Below are positions 1 to 8,991 of a stretch of DNA of 33,970 nt, piece after piece. This DNA is from an uncultured Burkholderiales bacterium (lineage in GTDB: Bacteria > Pseudomonadota > Gammaproteobacteria > Burkholderiales > Eutrophovitaceae), in the NCBI GenBank assembly GCA_951812315.1, contig CATOSA010000044.1, positions 1 through 33,970 on the forward strand, read 5' to 3'. A program made the position numbers and the translations under genes. Positions within the stretch are counted from its first letter, which is position 1. Every line of letters begins with the position of its first letter. Under the pieces are notes generated by a model. That model did no database searches, had not been told where the DNA came from, and saw only the letters and a program-made list of their open reading frames with translations.

Positions 1-222
1 TACCGACTTTCTTTTTGCCATCACCCCGAGTGGTATTCATAGCCTGAATCGGGGGGCGGTCCGCCGGACGCAATGCCAACCAATCAAGCGCTGAATGCTG
101 ACGGTCGAGATCCCACAATCGCACGTCCTGACCGCTCAAGTTCGCCAGCGCAGCCGCCAGATGACCGCTAATGTGGTTTTTCCTGCGCCACCTTTCGGAT
201 TGACAACTAGAACAGATTTCAT
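1..222 (-). pseudogene. ParA/MinD-family ATPase, N-terminal part, frameshifted and cut by window edge
   Basis: Read on the minus strand from an ATG at 220-222, the protein opens with MKSVLVVNPKGGAGKTTLAV, which contains the deviant Walker A motif KGGxGKT of the ParA/Soj/MinD family. After that the frame runs into a stop. Moving by one base at about 161-165 restores a convincing ParA continuation: HLAAALANLSGQDVRLWDLD, then RQHSALDWLALRP and on to the window edge. One base is therefore missing between the Val and His codons. No homopolymer is obvious there, so this could be a true lesion or an assembly error. ParA-type ATPases position plasmids, chromosomes or protein clusters; the partner cannot be seen. 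The gene lies downstream of scpAB on the same strand, after an 81-bp AT-rich gap. The start has no strong Shine-Dalgarno sequence. Family call is confident; functional state is uncertain. Confidence 0.75.
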
Positions 223-303
223 TTTATCTTTAATAACAGAATATTACGTAATCATTCTGATGCAATTCTTTAAAGATATTACTTGAACTTGTGTTGCTTA
301 ACT

Positions 304-1038
304 TTACACCTGCGCTTCAATTGGCTTCGCGTCATCACCCTTTGTTTCAACCGGCACTGCAGCCTCATCAGTCGCCACTGCGATTTCAGATTCGGTTGCT
401 GTAGTCTCTGCTACATCCTCCGTCACGTCAGTCTGAACGCCTTCCGTACGTTCTTGCACCTTGCCATCTGCCGCCTCTTCAGGCCGACCATCAGTTCCCT
501 CTACCAGCGTGCCCAGTTCCTCGAGCGGAGGCAACTCGTCCAGTGAACGCAAATTTAAATCATCCAGAAAATCGCGAGTGGTTGAAAAGAGCGCCGGCCG
601 TCCTGGAGTTTCCCTATGTCCGACGATATCAATCCAGCTGCGAGCTTCAAGCACTCTCAATATGTTTGAAGATACGCTGACGCCGCGGATATCTTCGATA
701 TCACCACGAGTAACGGGTTGTTTGTAAGCAATGATCGCTAAAGTTTCGAGGACGGCCCGAGAGTATCTCGGTGGTTTCTGAGGATTCAGCCGGTCCAGTT
801 GATTCTGAAATTCGGGCCGCACCTGAAAGCGCCAACCGCTTGCGACATTCACGAGTTCCGCCCCCCGTTCGGCCCAGTCAGACTTCAATTCCTCAAGGAT
901 GCGCCTGATGATCCCCGCACCATAGTCGGCATTAAACATTTTGCGAAGATCGGCCACCGGAATTGGCTCCGGACTGGACAGCAGCGCAGCCTCCAGCGTG
1001 CGCTTGATCTGCGCGAGTTCAGACGGCTGTAAGTCCAT
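304..1038 (-). CDS. scpB: Segregation and condensation protein B (ScpB)
   Basis: 244 residues. ScpB is the winged-helix kleisin-associated subunit (kite protein) that dimerises and binds ScpA in the Smc-ScpAB condensin, which compacts and helps segregate the chromosome in the cytoplasm. The recognisable core runs from about residue 8 to 180 and includes the typical segments LEALLSSPEPI-like near the N-terminus, LETLAIIAYKQPVTRGDIE at about 97-116 and GRPALFSTTRDFLDDLNL at about 146-165. The last 60 or so residues are an acidic, Thr/Glu/Val-rich low-complexity tail, common and variable in ScpB. The start overlaps the 3' end of scpA by 20 bp, so the two genes are probably translationally coupled, as is usual for this pair. 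Confidence in identity is high; the exact role of the acidic tail is unknown. Confidence 0.95.
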   Translation of the reverse strand: MDLQPSELAQIKRTLEAALLSSPEPIPVADLRKMFNADYGAGIIRRILEELKSDWAERGAELVNVASGWRFQVRPEFQNQLDRLNPQKPPRYSRAVLETLAIIAYKQPVTRGDIEDIRGVSVSSNILRVLEARSWIDIVGHRETPGRPALFSTTRDFLDDLNLRSLDELPPLEELGTLVEGTDGRPEEAADGKVQERTEGVQTDVTEDVAETTATESEIAVATDEAAVPVETKGDDAKPIEAQV

Positions 1039-1843
1039 GATTTAGCTTCACGTAAATGGGGGAAAACACGCCTTGTTGGGAAATCTGAACCAGTGTTTCC
1101 CTGGACAGTTCGAGAATGGCCAGGAACGTCACCACAAGTACAGGCACTCCGCGGTCGGCATTGAACAAATCCTCAAAACGAACGAACTTCAAGTTCTGCA
1201 ACTTTCGCAGTATCTGGCTCATGTGCTCACGCACCGACAGCTCTTCGCGACTGATGTGGTGGTGCTGATTGACCCGGGCGCGCGCAAGCAAGCCCAGCCA
1301 CGCAGTGCGCAGATCTTCCGCGTTGACGTCCGGCAACTGCTCATCCACGGTCTGCTCCAGCCAAACTTGCACGGGAGAGAAGTCCCGTCCACTTTGCGGC
1401 ATTTCGTTGAGCTTGTGCGCCGCCAGCTTCATCCGCTCATACTCGAGCAAACGTCGAACAAGTTCCGTCCGAGGATCCTCCTCGTCATCCGATGCTTGCG
1501 TGGGCCGAGGAAGCAACATCCTCGACTTGATTTCAGTCAGCATTGCGGCCATCAACAAATACTCTGCCGCCAGTTCGAGCTGACCGGCGCGCATGAGCTC
1601 GACATACTCCATGTACTGCCTTGTCAGGTCTGCCATCGGAATGTCGAGCACGTCCAGGCTGTGCTTTCGAATCAGGTACAAGAGCAGATCGAGAGGACCC
1701 TCAAAGGTATCCAGCAATACCTGCAGGGCTTCAGGCGGGATATACAGATCCGTTGGAATTTCCAGGATCGGTTCACCCTTGTAGCGGGCGAGAGGTTCGG
1801 CCTCTGGTTCTGTGGCTTCTGCTTCTGTGGCTTCTATGGACAT
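1019..1843 (-). CDS. scpA: Segregation and condensation protein A (ScpA, kleisin)
   Basis: 274 residues. ScpA is the kleisin that bridges the two Smc heads and recruits ScpB. The hallmark N-terminal block FEGPLDLLLYLIRKHSLDVL is seen at about residues 48-67, followed by the helical segment with IPMADLTRQYMEYVELM. The C-terminal winged helix is present, with FVRFEDLF followed by VVTFLAILEL at about 235-247. The first 25 residues are a short Glu/Ala/Thr repeat (EATEAEATEPEAE), encoded by an imperfect tandem DNA repeat, and are probably disordered. The ATG at 1841-1843 is the first in frame; only a weak GAAG lies upstream of it. It is followed at once by scpB, and a candidate promoter lies about 75 bp upstream. 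Confidence 0.95.
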   Translation of the reverse strand: MSIEATEAEATEPEAEPLARYKGEPILEIPTDLYIPPEALQVLLDTFEGPLDLLLYLIRKHSLDVLDIPMADLTRQYMEYVELMRAGQLELAAEYLLMAAMLTEIKSRMLLPRPTQASDDEEDPRTELVRRLLEYERMKLAAHKLNEMPQSGRDFSPVQVWLEQTVDEQLPDVNAEDLRTAWLGLLARARVNQHHHISREELSVREHMSQILRKLQNLKFVRFEDLFNADRGVPVLVVTFLAILELSRETLVQISQQGVFSPIYVKLNHGLTAV

Positions 1844-1918
1844 CAGCTTCAGTCTATCAGCCCGTCAGAACTGACGCCGAGAGCGCAGACGCACGCCACC
1901 AGCAAGAGGTGTATTGTC

Positions 1919-1947
1919 AAGATAGGGAGACGGATATGACATAACAA
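1919..1947 (-). promoter_or_regulatory. Candidate sigma-70 promoter for scpAB
   Basis: On the minus strand TTGTTA (1942-1947) and TATCTT (1919-1924) are separated by exactly 17 bp, each matching 4 of 6 consensus positions. It would start transcription about 70 nt before the scpA ATG. This is a moderate match only; the hairpin after clpB overlaps the -35 side closely. Confidence 0.35.
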
Positions 1948-1949
1948 GC

Positions 1950-1984
1950 GTGGATTATCCGGGGAAAACGCCGGAACAATCCAC
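1950..1984 (-). terminator. Hairpin after clpB, candidate terminator
   Basis: GTGGATT (1950-1956) pairs with AATCCAC (1978-1984), with an inner CCGG/CCGG helix (1959-1962 with 1971-1974). It starts about 33 bp beyond the clpB stop. On the minus strand it is followed by GCTTGTTATGTC, moderately T-rich rather than a clean T-tract, so termination is plausible but not certain. Confidence 0.5.
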
Positions 1985-2017
1985 CTCCGTTTACCTAAAT
2001 CGTGTTTGGCGCCCTAC

Positions 2018-4597
2018 TCACGATTTCGAAAATACCAGCTCTCCACCATCCATCGCGACCTGCACAACATCGCCGGCAGCGAAATGTCCTTCCAGAATCT
2101 CGCGTGAGAGCGGGTTCTCGATTCGCGACTGAATCGCCCTTTTGAGCGGCCTGGCGCCAAATACGAGATCAAACCCGACCTTGGCAATATCCTTCAGTAC
2201 ATTGCCGTCCACCCGTAATTCCATATCCATGGAGCCGAGTCGTTTCTCCAGATATCCGAGCTGGATGCCGGCGATCGACTGGATATGTGCCTCGTCAAGC
2301 GAGTGGAATACAACGACCTCGTCAATCCTGTTGATGAACTCGGGCCTGAACGTGGTTTTTACTTCCGCCATGACGGCGAGCTTTATCATCTGATAATCGT
2401 CGCCGGACATCTGCTGGATCATCTGTGAACCCAGGTTCGAGGTCATGACGATGACGGTGTTCTTGAAATCCACTGTGCTACCCTGTCCGTCCGTCATGCG
2501 CCCATCGTCAAGCACTTGAAGAAGCACGTTGAACACGTCAGGGTGCGCCTTCTCGACCTCATCGAGCAAGATCACCGAATACGGCTTGCGCCTGACAGCT
2601 TCGGTCAGATAACCACCCTCTTCGTAGCCGACATATCCCGGCGGCGCACCAATCAGCCGGGCTACCGAATGCTTCTCCATAAACTCGGACATGTCGATGC
2701 GGATCAGGTGATCCTGGGAATCGAACAGGAATTCGGCCAACGCCTTGCATAACTCGGTCTTGCCAACACCCGTCGGACCCAGAAACAGGAACGATCCGTA
2801 CGGCTTGTCCGGATCAGCAAGCCCTGCACGCGAGCGCCGGATCGCATCGGAAACAAGGCGCACGGCCTCATCCTGGCCGACCACGCGCTTGTGCAAGCTG
2901 TCCTCCATATGTAGCAGCTTGTCGCGTTCGCCCTGCATCATCCGCGCGACCGGAATTCCGGTTGCGCGCGACACCACCTCGGCAATTTCCTCAGCACCGA
3001 CCTGGGTGCGCAGCAACTGGAAGCCTTCCGTATCTTCGTCGCTGGATTCGGCTTTGCTTAGCTGTGCTTCGAGCTGCGGGACTTTTCCATACTGAAGTTC
3101 CGAAACTGTTTGCCAGTCGCCTTTGCGCTTGGCCGCCTCCATTTCCAGCTTGATCTTGTCGAGTTCTTCCTTGATGTGCTGCGAGCCCTGGACTTGCGCT
3201 TTTTCCGCTTTCCAGACTTCATCAAGGTCCGCGTACTCGCGCTCCAGCTTGGAAATCTCTTCCTCGATCAAACCGAGTCGCTTGCGTGACGCTTCGTCCT
3301 TCTCCTTCTTGACGGCCTCACGCTCGATCTTCAGTTGGATCAGGCGCCGGTCGAGCCGGTCAAGCGCCTCGGGCTTGGAATCAATCTCCATCTTAATGCG
3401 CGCACCGGCCTCATCGATCAGGTCGATCGCCTTGTCTGGCAAAAACCGGTCAGTGATATAGCGATTGGACAGTTCGGCTGCCGCGACGATCGCCGGATCG
3501 GTAATGTCCACGCCATGGTGAAGTTCATAACGCTCCTGAAGGCCGCGCAAGATGGCGATCGTGCTCTCCACGGTGGGCTCATCTACCAGCACCTTCTGAA
3601 AACGGCGCTCCAGAGCGGCATCCTTCTCGATGTGCTTGCGGTATTCGTCGAGCGTGGTTGCGCCTATACAGTGCAACTCTCCGCGCGCCAATGCCGGTTT
3701 GAGCATATTTCCCGCGTCAATTGCGCCCTCGGCCTTACCAGCACCGACCATGGTGTGGATCTCGTCTATAAATACGATGGTCTGCCCTTCGTCCTGCGAA
3801 AGTTCCTTGAGGACACTCTTGAGTCTCTCCTCGAACTCGCCGCGATACTTGGCACCGGCAAGCAGTGCGGCCATATCGAGCACCAGTACGCGCTTGCCCT
3901 TCAGGGTCTCGGGTACCTCTTCATTGATAATCCGTTGCGCGAGTCCCTCGACAATCGCTGTCTTGCCGACTCCGGGTTCACCGATCAACACTGGATTGTT
4001 CTTGGTGCGGCGCTGAAGAATCTGTATGCAGCGCCGTATTTCATCGTCGCGGCCAATGACCGGATCGAGCTTGCCCTGTTGCGCCCGTTCAGTCAGATCG
4101 AGCGTGAATTTCTTGAGTGCTTCGCGTTGGCCTTCCGCCTCCGCATTGTCGACACTTTCTCCGCCGCGCACGGCTTCGACCGCCTGTTCGAGTGATTTGC
4201 GGCTCGCGCCATGTTCGCGAAACAGCTTTCCGGTTGCGCCCTTGTCATCGGCCAGAGCAAGCAGAAACAATTCCGACGCGATGAACTGGTCGCCCCTCTT
4301 CTGAGCCAGCTTGTCCGTCACGTTGAGCAGATTCGAAAGGTCGCGAGACAGGTTCACTTCCCCGCCATGCCCTTCTACTTTCGGTAACCGACCGATTGAA
4401 TCGCCCAGCGCGTCGCGCAACGCAGTGATGTTGACACCGGCGCGCGACAGCAACGAGACAGCAAAGCCGTCATCTGCCGAAAGCAACGCATTCAATAAGT
4501 GCTGTGGTTCGATATACGGGTTGTCACCGCCAACGGCCACGCTTTGCGCATCGGCGAGGGCTTGCTGAAACCGCGTCGTCAGTTTGTCCAAACGCAT
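2018..4597 (-). CDS. clpB: ATP-dependent disaggregase ClpB (Hsp104/ClpB AAA+)
   Basis: 859 residues, the normal length for ClpB. ClpB is a cytoplasmic hexameric AAA+ machine that pulls proteins out of aggregates together with DnaK/DnaJ/GrpE. Domains in order: N-terminal Clp_N repeats (about 1-150), AAA-1 with Walker A GEPGVGKT at 206-213, the long coiled-coil middle domain (about 410-530, rich in Glu/Lys/Leu), AAA-2 with Walker A GPTGVGKT near residue 605, and the C-terminal D2 small domain. The M-domain separates ClpB from ClpA/ClpC. The ATG at 4595-4597 is preceded by AAGGA at good spacing. A near-consensus sigma-32 promoter lies just upstream, so heat-shock induction is expected. The gene is monocistronic to judge by the downstream hairpin. 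Confidence 0.98.
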   Translation of the reverse strand: MRLDKLTTRFQQALADAQSVAVGGDNPYIEPQHLLNALLSADDGFAVSLLSRAGVNITALRDALGDSIGRLPKVEGHGGEVNLSRDLSNLLNVTDKLAQKRGDQFIASELFLLALADDKGATGKLFREHGASRKSLEQAVEAVRGGESVDNAEAEGQREALKKFTLDLTERAQQGKLDPVIGRDDEIRRCIQILQRRTKNNPVLIGEPGVGKTAIVEGLAQRIINEEVPETLKGKRVLVLDMAALLAGAKYRGEFEERLKSVLKELSQDEGQTIVFIDEIHTMVGAGKAEGAIDAGNMLKPALARGELHCIGATTLDEYRKHIEKDAALERRFQKVLVDEPTVESTIAILRGLQERYELHHGVDITDPAIVAAAELSNRYITDRFLPDKAIDLIDEAGARIKMEIDSKPEALDRLDRRLIQLKIEREAVKKEKDEASRKRLGLIEEEISKLEREYADLDEVWKAEKAQVQGSQHIKEELDKIKLEMEAAKRKGDWQTVSELQYGKVPQLEAQLSKAESSDEDTEGFQLLRTQVGAEEIAEVVSRATGIPVARMMQGERDKLLHMEDSLHKRVVGQDEAVRLVSDAIRRSRAGLADPDKPYGSFLFLGPTGVGKTELCKALAEFLFDSQDHLIRIDMSEFMEKHSVARLIGAPPGYVGYEEGGYLTEAVRRKPYSVILLDEVEKAHPDVFNVLLQVLDDGRMTDGQGSTVDFKNTVIVMTSNLGSQMIQQMSGDDYQMIKLAVMAEVKTTFRPEFINRIDEVVVFHSLDEAHIQSIAGIQLGYLEKRLGSMDMELRVDGNVLKDIAKVGFDLVFGARPLKRAIQSRIENPLSREILEGHFAAGDVVQVAMDGGELVFSKS

Positions 4598-4628
4598 GAT
4601 TCCATCCTTGATTTTCGATTACGGTTGA

Positions 4629-4657
4629 AGATTGGGTGGAAATGCCTAAATTTCAAG
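4629..4657 (-). promoter_or_regulatory. Sigma-32 (RpoH) heat-shock promoter of clpB
   Basis: On the minus strand the -35 element is CTTGAAA (4651-4657), an exact match to the sigma-32 consensus. A 14-bp spacer follows, then CCCAATCT (4629-4636) against CCCCATNT, matching 7 of 8 positions. Transcription would start near 4620, giving a leader of about 25 nt before the clpB ATG. Heat-shock control of clpB is established in proteobacteria. Confidence 0.85.
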
Positions 4658-4780
4658 CGCTAAGGCGCGAGATCAGGCCAATTGCCATCAATTTTTCGAC
4701 TTCGAGCGCGGTGCATTTGCGCCGCCAATGCAAAGCTGGCAAATTGGCGGTAACAACGTCACCTTGCTGACGCAATTGCC

Positions 4781-5389
4781 ATGAGACATATCCTGACCTT
4801 ACTGATTATTGCCTGGCTAGCGACAGCCCCCGCGGCCGCGGATACCGCAGATGCATATACGGATGCGCAAATCCGAGCAATGAAGAAGGAGGCGCAACAG
4901 GTAACAAAGGAATTGGTCAGCGAACTGGGTGCGGCGCTCAAGCAAGCGCTATCCGAATCCGGTCCGGATGGCGCGATCAGCGTATGCCGTGATACCGCAC
5001 CGCTGCTCGCAAATTCGCTTTCACGCCGCACGGGTTGGAAAGTCTCACGCGTGAGCCTGAAAACGCGTAACCCGCTCATTGGTCAGCCCGATGCCTGGGA
5101 GCAGAATGTTTTGCAACACTTCGACTACGAAGCCGCGGGTGGCGAGGCTCATCACACTCTGGTTGTCGCTGAAATCGTCTCCGAACCCGAGGGAGATTAC
5201 TTTCGATTCATTAAAGCTCTCCCGGCAAAGCCGCTCTGCCTGACCTGCCATGGTAGCGATCGAACCATGCCAGCATCAGTCCGCGAACGCCTGGGCCAAG
5301 AGTATCCGAATGACAAGGCAACCGGATACTATGCTGGCCAGATTCGCGGTGCGGTCTCCATCAAGCGCCGCCTGGGCGCAGCGAATTAA
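4781..5389 (+). CDS. Periplasmic DUF3365 (Tll0287-like) monoheme c-type protein
   Basis: 202 residues. A signal peptide is clear: basic start MRH, a hydrophobic stretch to about residue 17, and an Ala-rich cleavage site near 20/21. The mature part resembles the DUF3365/Tll0287-like sensor fold (seen: SGPDGAISVCRDTAP, GWKVSRVSLKTRNPLIGQPD, and a late AGQIRGAVSIKR strand). One heme c motif, CLTCH, is at residues 153-157. The protein should be exported and carry one covalently bound heme, perhaps sensing redox state or a gas or acting in electron transfer; no partner is adjacent, so the role is unknown. It is divergent from clpB and upstream of nadC, with a 123-bp gap that argues against tight coupling. 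The Shine-Dalgarno sequence is weak. Confidence 0.85.
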   Translation: MRHILTLLIIAWLATAPAAADTADAYTDAQIRAMKKEAQQVTKELVSELGAALKQALSESGPDGAISVCRDTAPLLANSLSRRTGWKVSRVSLKTRNPLIGQPDAWEQNVLQHFDYEAAGGEAHHTLVVAEIVSEPEGDYFRFIKALPAKPLCLTCHGSDRTMPASVRERLGQEYPNDKATGYYAGQIRGAVSIKRRLGAAN

Positions 5390-5512
5390 TCCCTGCCAAG
5401 AGTTTCGTGAGACCTGGCCGAGCGAATGCCAGTGGCACAGACGAACCGGTCGACACACAGCGTTAGAATTCCCGCAACAGCCGGAGGGTCCTTTAAGGTA
5501 GAGACAGGTTAA

Positions 5513-6349
5513 ATGGATTTGCGATCTGACATTGAGCGATCGATCACTCAAGCCCTGGCCGAGGATGTCGGCGCCGGCGACCAGACCGCTGCGCTGGTTC
5601 CCGAGCGTTTCACGGCTCACGCGCGCATCGTCGTGCGCGAAGAGTGCGTGCTTTGCGGGACGGCCTGGTTCGACCAGGTGTTTCGACAACTTGATCGGCG
5701 AATTGCCGTTACCTGGAACGCGCACGACGGCGACTTGGTCCCGGCAAACACTGCGATATGCGACCTGCGCGGTTCAGCCAGAGCATTGCTGACTGGCGAG
5801 CGAACAGCGCTGAATTTTCTCCAGACACTGTCAGCAGTAGCGACGAAAACACGGGAATACGTTAATGCTGTAGCCGGCACACGCGCAGCGATTCTCGATA
5901 CGCGCAAGACACTTCCAGGATTACGTCTCGGACTCAAATATGCTGTCAAATCTGGCGGCGGCGTGAACCATCGCATTGGCCTGTACGACGGCATCCTGAT
6001 AAAGGAAAACCACATCGCGGTAGCTGGCGGAATTCAGCAAGTCCTGACCGCCGCAAACTGCGTCGACCGCGACATTCCGATTCAAATTGAAGTCGAGACA
6101 ATGGAGCAACTGGAACAAGCGCTCGCCAATGGCGCGAAGCTTGTCCTGCTCGACAACTTTACAGTCCCGGCAATGAAACAGGCGGTACACCTTAATGCTG
6201 GCCGCGCCCAACTCGAAGCGTCAGGCGGAATCACCCTCGAGAATGTGCGTGAAATTGCTAAAACGGGTGTTGATCGCATCTCAGTCGGCACTCTGACCAA
6301 GGACGTCAAGGCCGTCGATCTGTCGATGCGAATCGTGTCGATGGCCTGA
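5513..6349 (+). CDS. nadC: Nicotinate-nucleotide pyrophosphorylase (quinolinate phosphoribosyltransferase)
   Basis: 278 residues, typical for NadC. It converts quinolinate and PRPP to nicotinate mononucleotide, CO2 and pyrophosphate in de novo NAD synthesis. The N-terminal mixed domain covers about 1-105, and the alpha/beta barrel follows. Seen motifs: GERTALNFLQTLSAVAT (95-111), DTRKTLPGLRLGLKYAVKSG (129-148), the substrate-binding run GGGVNHRIGLYDGILIKENH (148-167), EVETMEQ (193-199), LLDNF (212-216) and SGGITLENV (237-245). All conserved basic residues that contact quinolinate appear intact. The ATG at 5513 follows AGACAGG at proper spacing. It converges on thrC. Confidence 0.97.
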   Translation: MDLRSDIERSITQALAEDVGAGDQTAALVPERFTAHARIVVREECVLCGTAWFDQVFRQLDRRIAVTWNAHDGDLVPANTAICDLRGSARALLTGERTALNFLQTLSAVATKTREYVNAVAGTRAAILDTRKTLPGLRLGLKYAVKSGGGVNHRIGLYDGILIKENHIAVAGGIQQVLTAANCVDRDIPIQIEVETMEQLEQALANGAKLVLLDNFTVPAMKQAVHLNAGRAQLEASGGITLENVREIAKTGVDRISVGTLTKDVKAVDLSMRIVSMA

Positions 6350-6431
6350 AATCGGCCTGGCGGTTAGCAATCGGCCGGACCTGGAGAATCAATAAGACTG
6401 CTAGCGGGAACAACTCACAATGGTCTGCAGA

Positions 6432-7556
6432 CTATTGCGGAAGGTGTTGCGCGATGACGCTTTCAATCGCCCCGCGTTTTGCATCGACGACGACCGGTTT
6501 GGTGCTTTGTTCAATCGCCGTATCCGGATCTTTCAGGCCGTGACCGGTCAACGTACAGACTATCGTCGAGCCATCACCGATGAGTCCCCGTTCGAGGTCT
6601 TTGCACACACCGGCAATAGAAGCTGCTGACGCGGGCTCACAAAAAATACCCTCTGATTCTGCGAGCAGCTTCTGTGCATGCAGGATTTCCTCATCCGTGC
6701 GTTCGTCAAACCAGCCACCCGATTCATTCTTTGCAGCCCATGCCATATCCCATGAGACCGGGTGTCCGATACGAATCGCAGTCGCCACTGTTTCAGGCTC
6801 ATCGACCATGTGGCCCCGCATAAACGGAGCAGCGCCGCTGGCCTGATACCCGATCATGATTGGCCTGCGCGTAGCCAGTTTATCGCGGAGATGCGGACAA
6901 TCGTTTTCGCACTGATTGCAACTACCGCAACGCTTACCTACAGCCTCGCTGTATCCGATCCAGTGCGCAGATATGTTGCCCGCATTGCCGACCGGCAAAG
7001 CGTGATAATCGGGTGCGTCTCCAAGCGCTTGCAACACTTCGAACGCAATTGTTTTCTGCCCCTGCAAGCGAAATGGATTGATCGAATTGACGATGTCTAG
7101 CGGCATGGTTTCAGCGAGTTCCTGTACCAGCCGCATGCCGTCATCAAAATTGCCGCGGATCTGGATCACCACGGAGCCATGCATCATCGCCTGCGACAGC
7201 TTGCCGAGCGCAATTTTGCCTTCCGGAATCAGCACGAAGCAGCGGATGCCCGCGCGTGCGGCATAGGCTGCAGCCGAGGCCGATGTGTTGCCGGTCGAGG
7301 CACAGATGATCGCTTGTGACCCGGACTCGACCGCCTTGCTCACCGCCATCGTCATGCCGCGATCCTTGAACGACCCGGTAGGATTCAGTCCTTCAAATTT
7401 GCCGAGAATCCGCACCTTCTTGCGCAGCAGCTTTGGCAGATTGAAAAACTCGACCAGCGGCGTATCGCCTTCATTGAGCGTGATTACCGGTGTCGCTTCC
7501 GACACCGGAAGACGAGCGCGGTAACGATTGATAAGTCCCGTGTAATGACCAGTCAT
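6432..7556 (-). CDS. thrC: Threonine synthase with a ferredoxin-like cysteine insert
   Basis: 374 residues. ThrC converts O-phosphohomoserine to threonine and phosphate with PLP. This is the shorter class, like the Bacillus enzyme, rather than the longer E. coli/yeast class. Motifs: NPTGSFKDRG (58-67) with PLP lysine K64, STGNTSASAAAYAA (87-100), the phosphate loop GNAGN (190-194), and CEPASAAS (306-313). The odd part is residues 207-231. Where relatives have a short linker between the loop after GNAGN and the strand MIGYQASGAAP, this protein has GKRCGSCNQCENDCPHLRDK, i.e. Cys 210, 213, 216 and 220 followed by Pro. That is exactly CX2CX2CX3CP, the [4Fe-4S] ferredoxin signature; zinc binding is the alternative. 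The gene is the last of alaC-hom-thrC, 45 bp after hom. Confidence 0.95.
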   Translation of the reverse strand: MTGHYTGLINRYRARLPVSEATPVITLNEGDTPLVEFFNLPKLLRKKVRILGKFEGLNPTGSFKDRGMTMAVSKAVESGSQAIICASTGNTSASAAAYAARAGIRCFVLIPEGKIALGKLSQAMMHGSVVIQIRGNFDDGMRLVQELAETMPLDIVNSINPFRLQGQKTIAFEVLQALGDAPDYHALPVGNAGNISAHWIGYSEAVGKRCGSCNQCENDCPHLRDKLATRRPIMIGYQASGAAPFMRGHMVDEPETVATAIRIGHPVSWDMAWAAKNESGGWFDERTDEEILHAQKLLAESEGIFCEPASAASIAGVCKDLERGLIGDGSTIVCTLTGHGLKDPDTAIEQSTKPVVVDAKRGAIESVIAQHLPQ

Positions 7557-7601
7557 ACGCCTTATTTGATTGATCCTGCCGGCGGCGACGATGTAAACGT
7601 C

Positions 7602-8918
7602 TTATTTTCCGTCCAACGATTCGATGCGAATACGAGTTACCGAACCCGAGGTCACAGGTAGCGCCTCGATCGAATCAATCGCTGCATCCACGTCCTTTTC
7701 CCGGGTCAGGTGGGTAATGATAATGATGTTCACGTACGGTTCGCCTTGCACCGGATTGCGTTGCAGCATCGCTTCAATCGAAATAGACAGATCGCCGAGA
7801 ATGCGCGTAATGTCCGCGAGCACACCGGGCCGGTCGACGACCTGCAGGCGCAGGTAATAGCACGATCTAACCTCGCCCATCGGCAGAACTGGCGTATCCG
7901 ACAGGCGATCGGACCGAAATGCGAAATGTGGTACGTGATGCTCAGGGTCTGCAGTGTGCATACGGGTCACGTCGACCAGATCTGCAATGACGGCCGATGC
8001 AGTCGCTTCCGCACCTGCACCGGCGCCGTAATACAGGGTTGGTCCAACGGCATCGCCCTTGACCAGAACTGCATTCATCGCGCCCTCGACATTGGCAATG
8101 AGCCGGCGGTGCGGAATCAAGGTCGGATGGACACGCAATTCGATTCCTTCCTGTACTTTCTTCGTGATACCGAGCAACTTGATGCGGTATCCAAATTCTT
8201 CCGCGTAACGGATATCCTCGCTCGCCAGCCCGGCAATGCCCTCCGTATATACCCTGTCGAGTTGTATCGGGATGCCAAACGCCAGCGCAGCCATGATGGT
8301 GAGCTTGTGGGCGGCGTCCACTCCGCCAATATCGAAAGTCGGGTCCGCTTCCGCATAGCCTAACCGCTGCGCTTCTGCCAGCACGCTATCGAACGACGCA
8401 CCGGTATCGCGCATTTCCGACAGGATGAAATTGGTTGTTCCGTTAATGATCCCGGCAACCCACTCAATCTGGTTGGCGGTCAGCCCTTCTCTAAGCGCCT
8501 TGATGATTGGAATGCCGCCGGCAACCGCGGCTTCGAATGCAACGCTGACGCCTTGCTCTTGCGCCGCGGCGAAGATTTCGTTGCCGTGCTCTGCCAGCAA
8601 CGCCTTGTTTGCGGTCACGACGTGTTTTCCGCTGCTGATCGCAGCAAGAACAAGGTCGCGAGCCACGTCAGTGCCGCCAATCAGCTCGGCAACGATGTCG
8701 ATGTCCGGATGGGTGGCAACGCTGAAAGCGTCATCGCTCAACTCGATCGACCCACCTAGCACTTTGCGTGCTTTCTCCAGATCACGGGCAGCCGCCATGC
8801 GCACGACGATTTCGCGTCCGGCACGGCGTGCAATTTCCTCACGGTTGCGTCGAAGCACCTCATGCGTGCCGCCGCCAACCGTACCCACTCCGAGTAGCCC
8901 GACATTCATCGGTTTCAT
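7602..8918 (-). CDS. hom: Homoserine dehydrogenase
   Basis: 438 residues, the usual size for the monofunctional enzyme. It reduces aspartate semialdehyde to homoserine with NAD(P)H, the branch point to threonine and methionine. The N-terminal Rossmann domain begins with VGLLGVGTVGGGT (residues 6-18). The catalytic domain includes TANKALLAEHG, AVAGGIPIIK, GIINGTTNFILSEM and the acidic segment AEADPTFDIGGVDAAHKL. The C-terminal ACT domain runs from about 351 (YYLRLQVVDRPGVLADITRI), which suggests feedback control by threonine, as known for this architecture. It lies between alaC (73-bp gap) and thrC (45-bp gap) on one strand, so co-transcription is likely. Confidence 0.97.
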   Translation of the reverse strand: MKPMNVGLLGVGTVGGGTHEVLRRNREEIARRAGREIVVRMAAARDLEKARKVLGGSIELSDDAFSVATHPDIDIVAELIGGTDVARDLVLAAISSGKHVVTANKALLAEHGNEIFAAAQEQGVSVAFEAAVAGGIPIIKALREGLTANQIEWVAGIINGTTNFILSEMRDTGASFDSVLAEAQRLGYAEADPTFDIGGVDAAHKLTIMAALAFGIPIQLDRVYTEGIAGLASEDIRYAEEFGYRIKLLGITKKVQEGIELRVHPTLIPHRRLIANVEGAMNAVLVKGDAVGPTLYYGAGAGAEATASAVIADLVDVTRMHTADPEHHVPHFAFRSDRLSDTPVLPMGEVRSCYYLRLQVVDRPGVLADITRILGDLSISIEAMLQRNPVQGEPYVNIIIITHLTREKDVDAAIDSIEALPVTSGSVTRIRIESLDGK

Positions 8919-8991
8919 TAAATTTTCTGTTCCCAGTACTTTTCTAGTGATAAAGCGAAATGGGCCTTGGCGAGACTTTCAAGCGACGCAA

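Noticed and set aside
1073..1939. Long open frame (288 codons) on the plus strand
   Set aside because: It is the antisense of scpA, without family likeness; scpA on the minus strand explains the region.
3335..4195. Long open frame (286 codons) on the plus strand
   Set aside because: Antisense of clpB; GC-rich coding DNA often leaves the opposite strand open.
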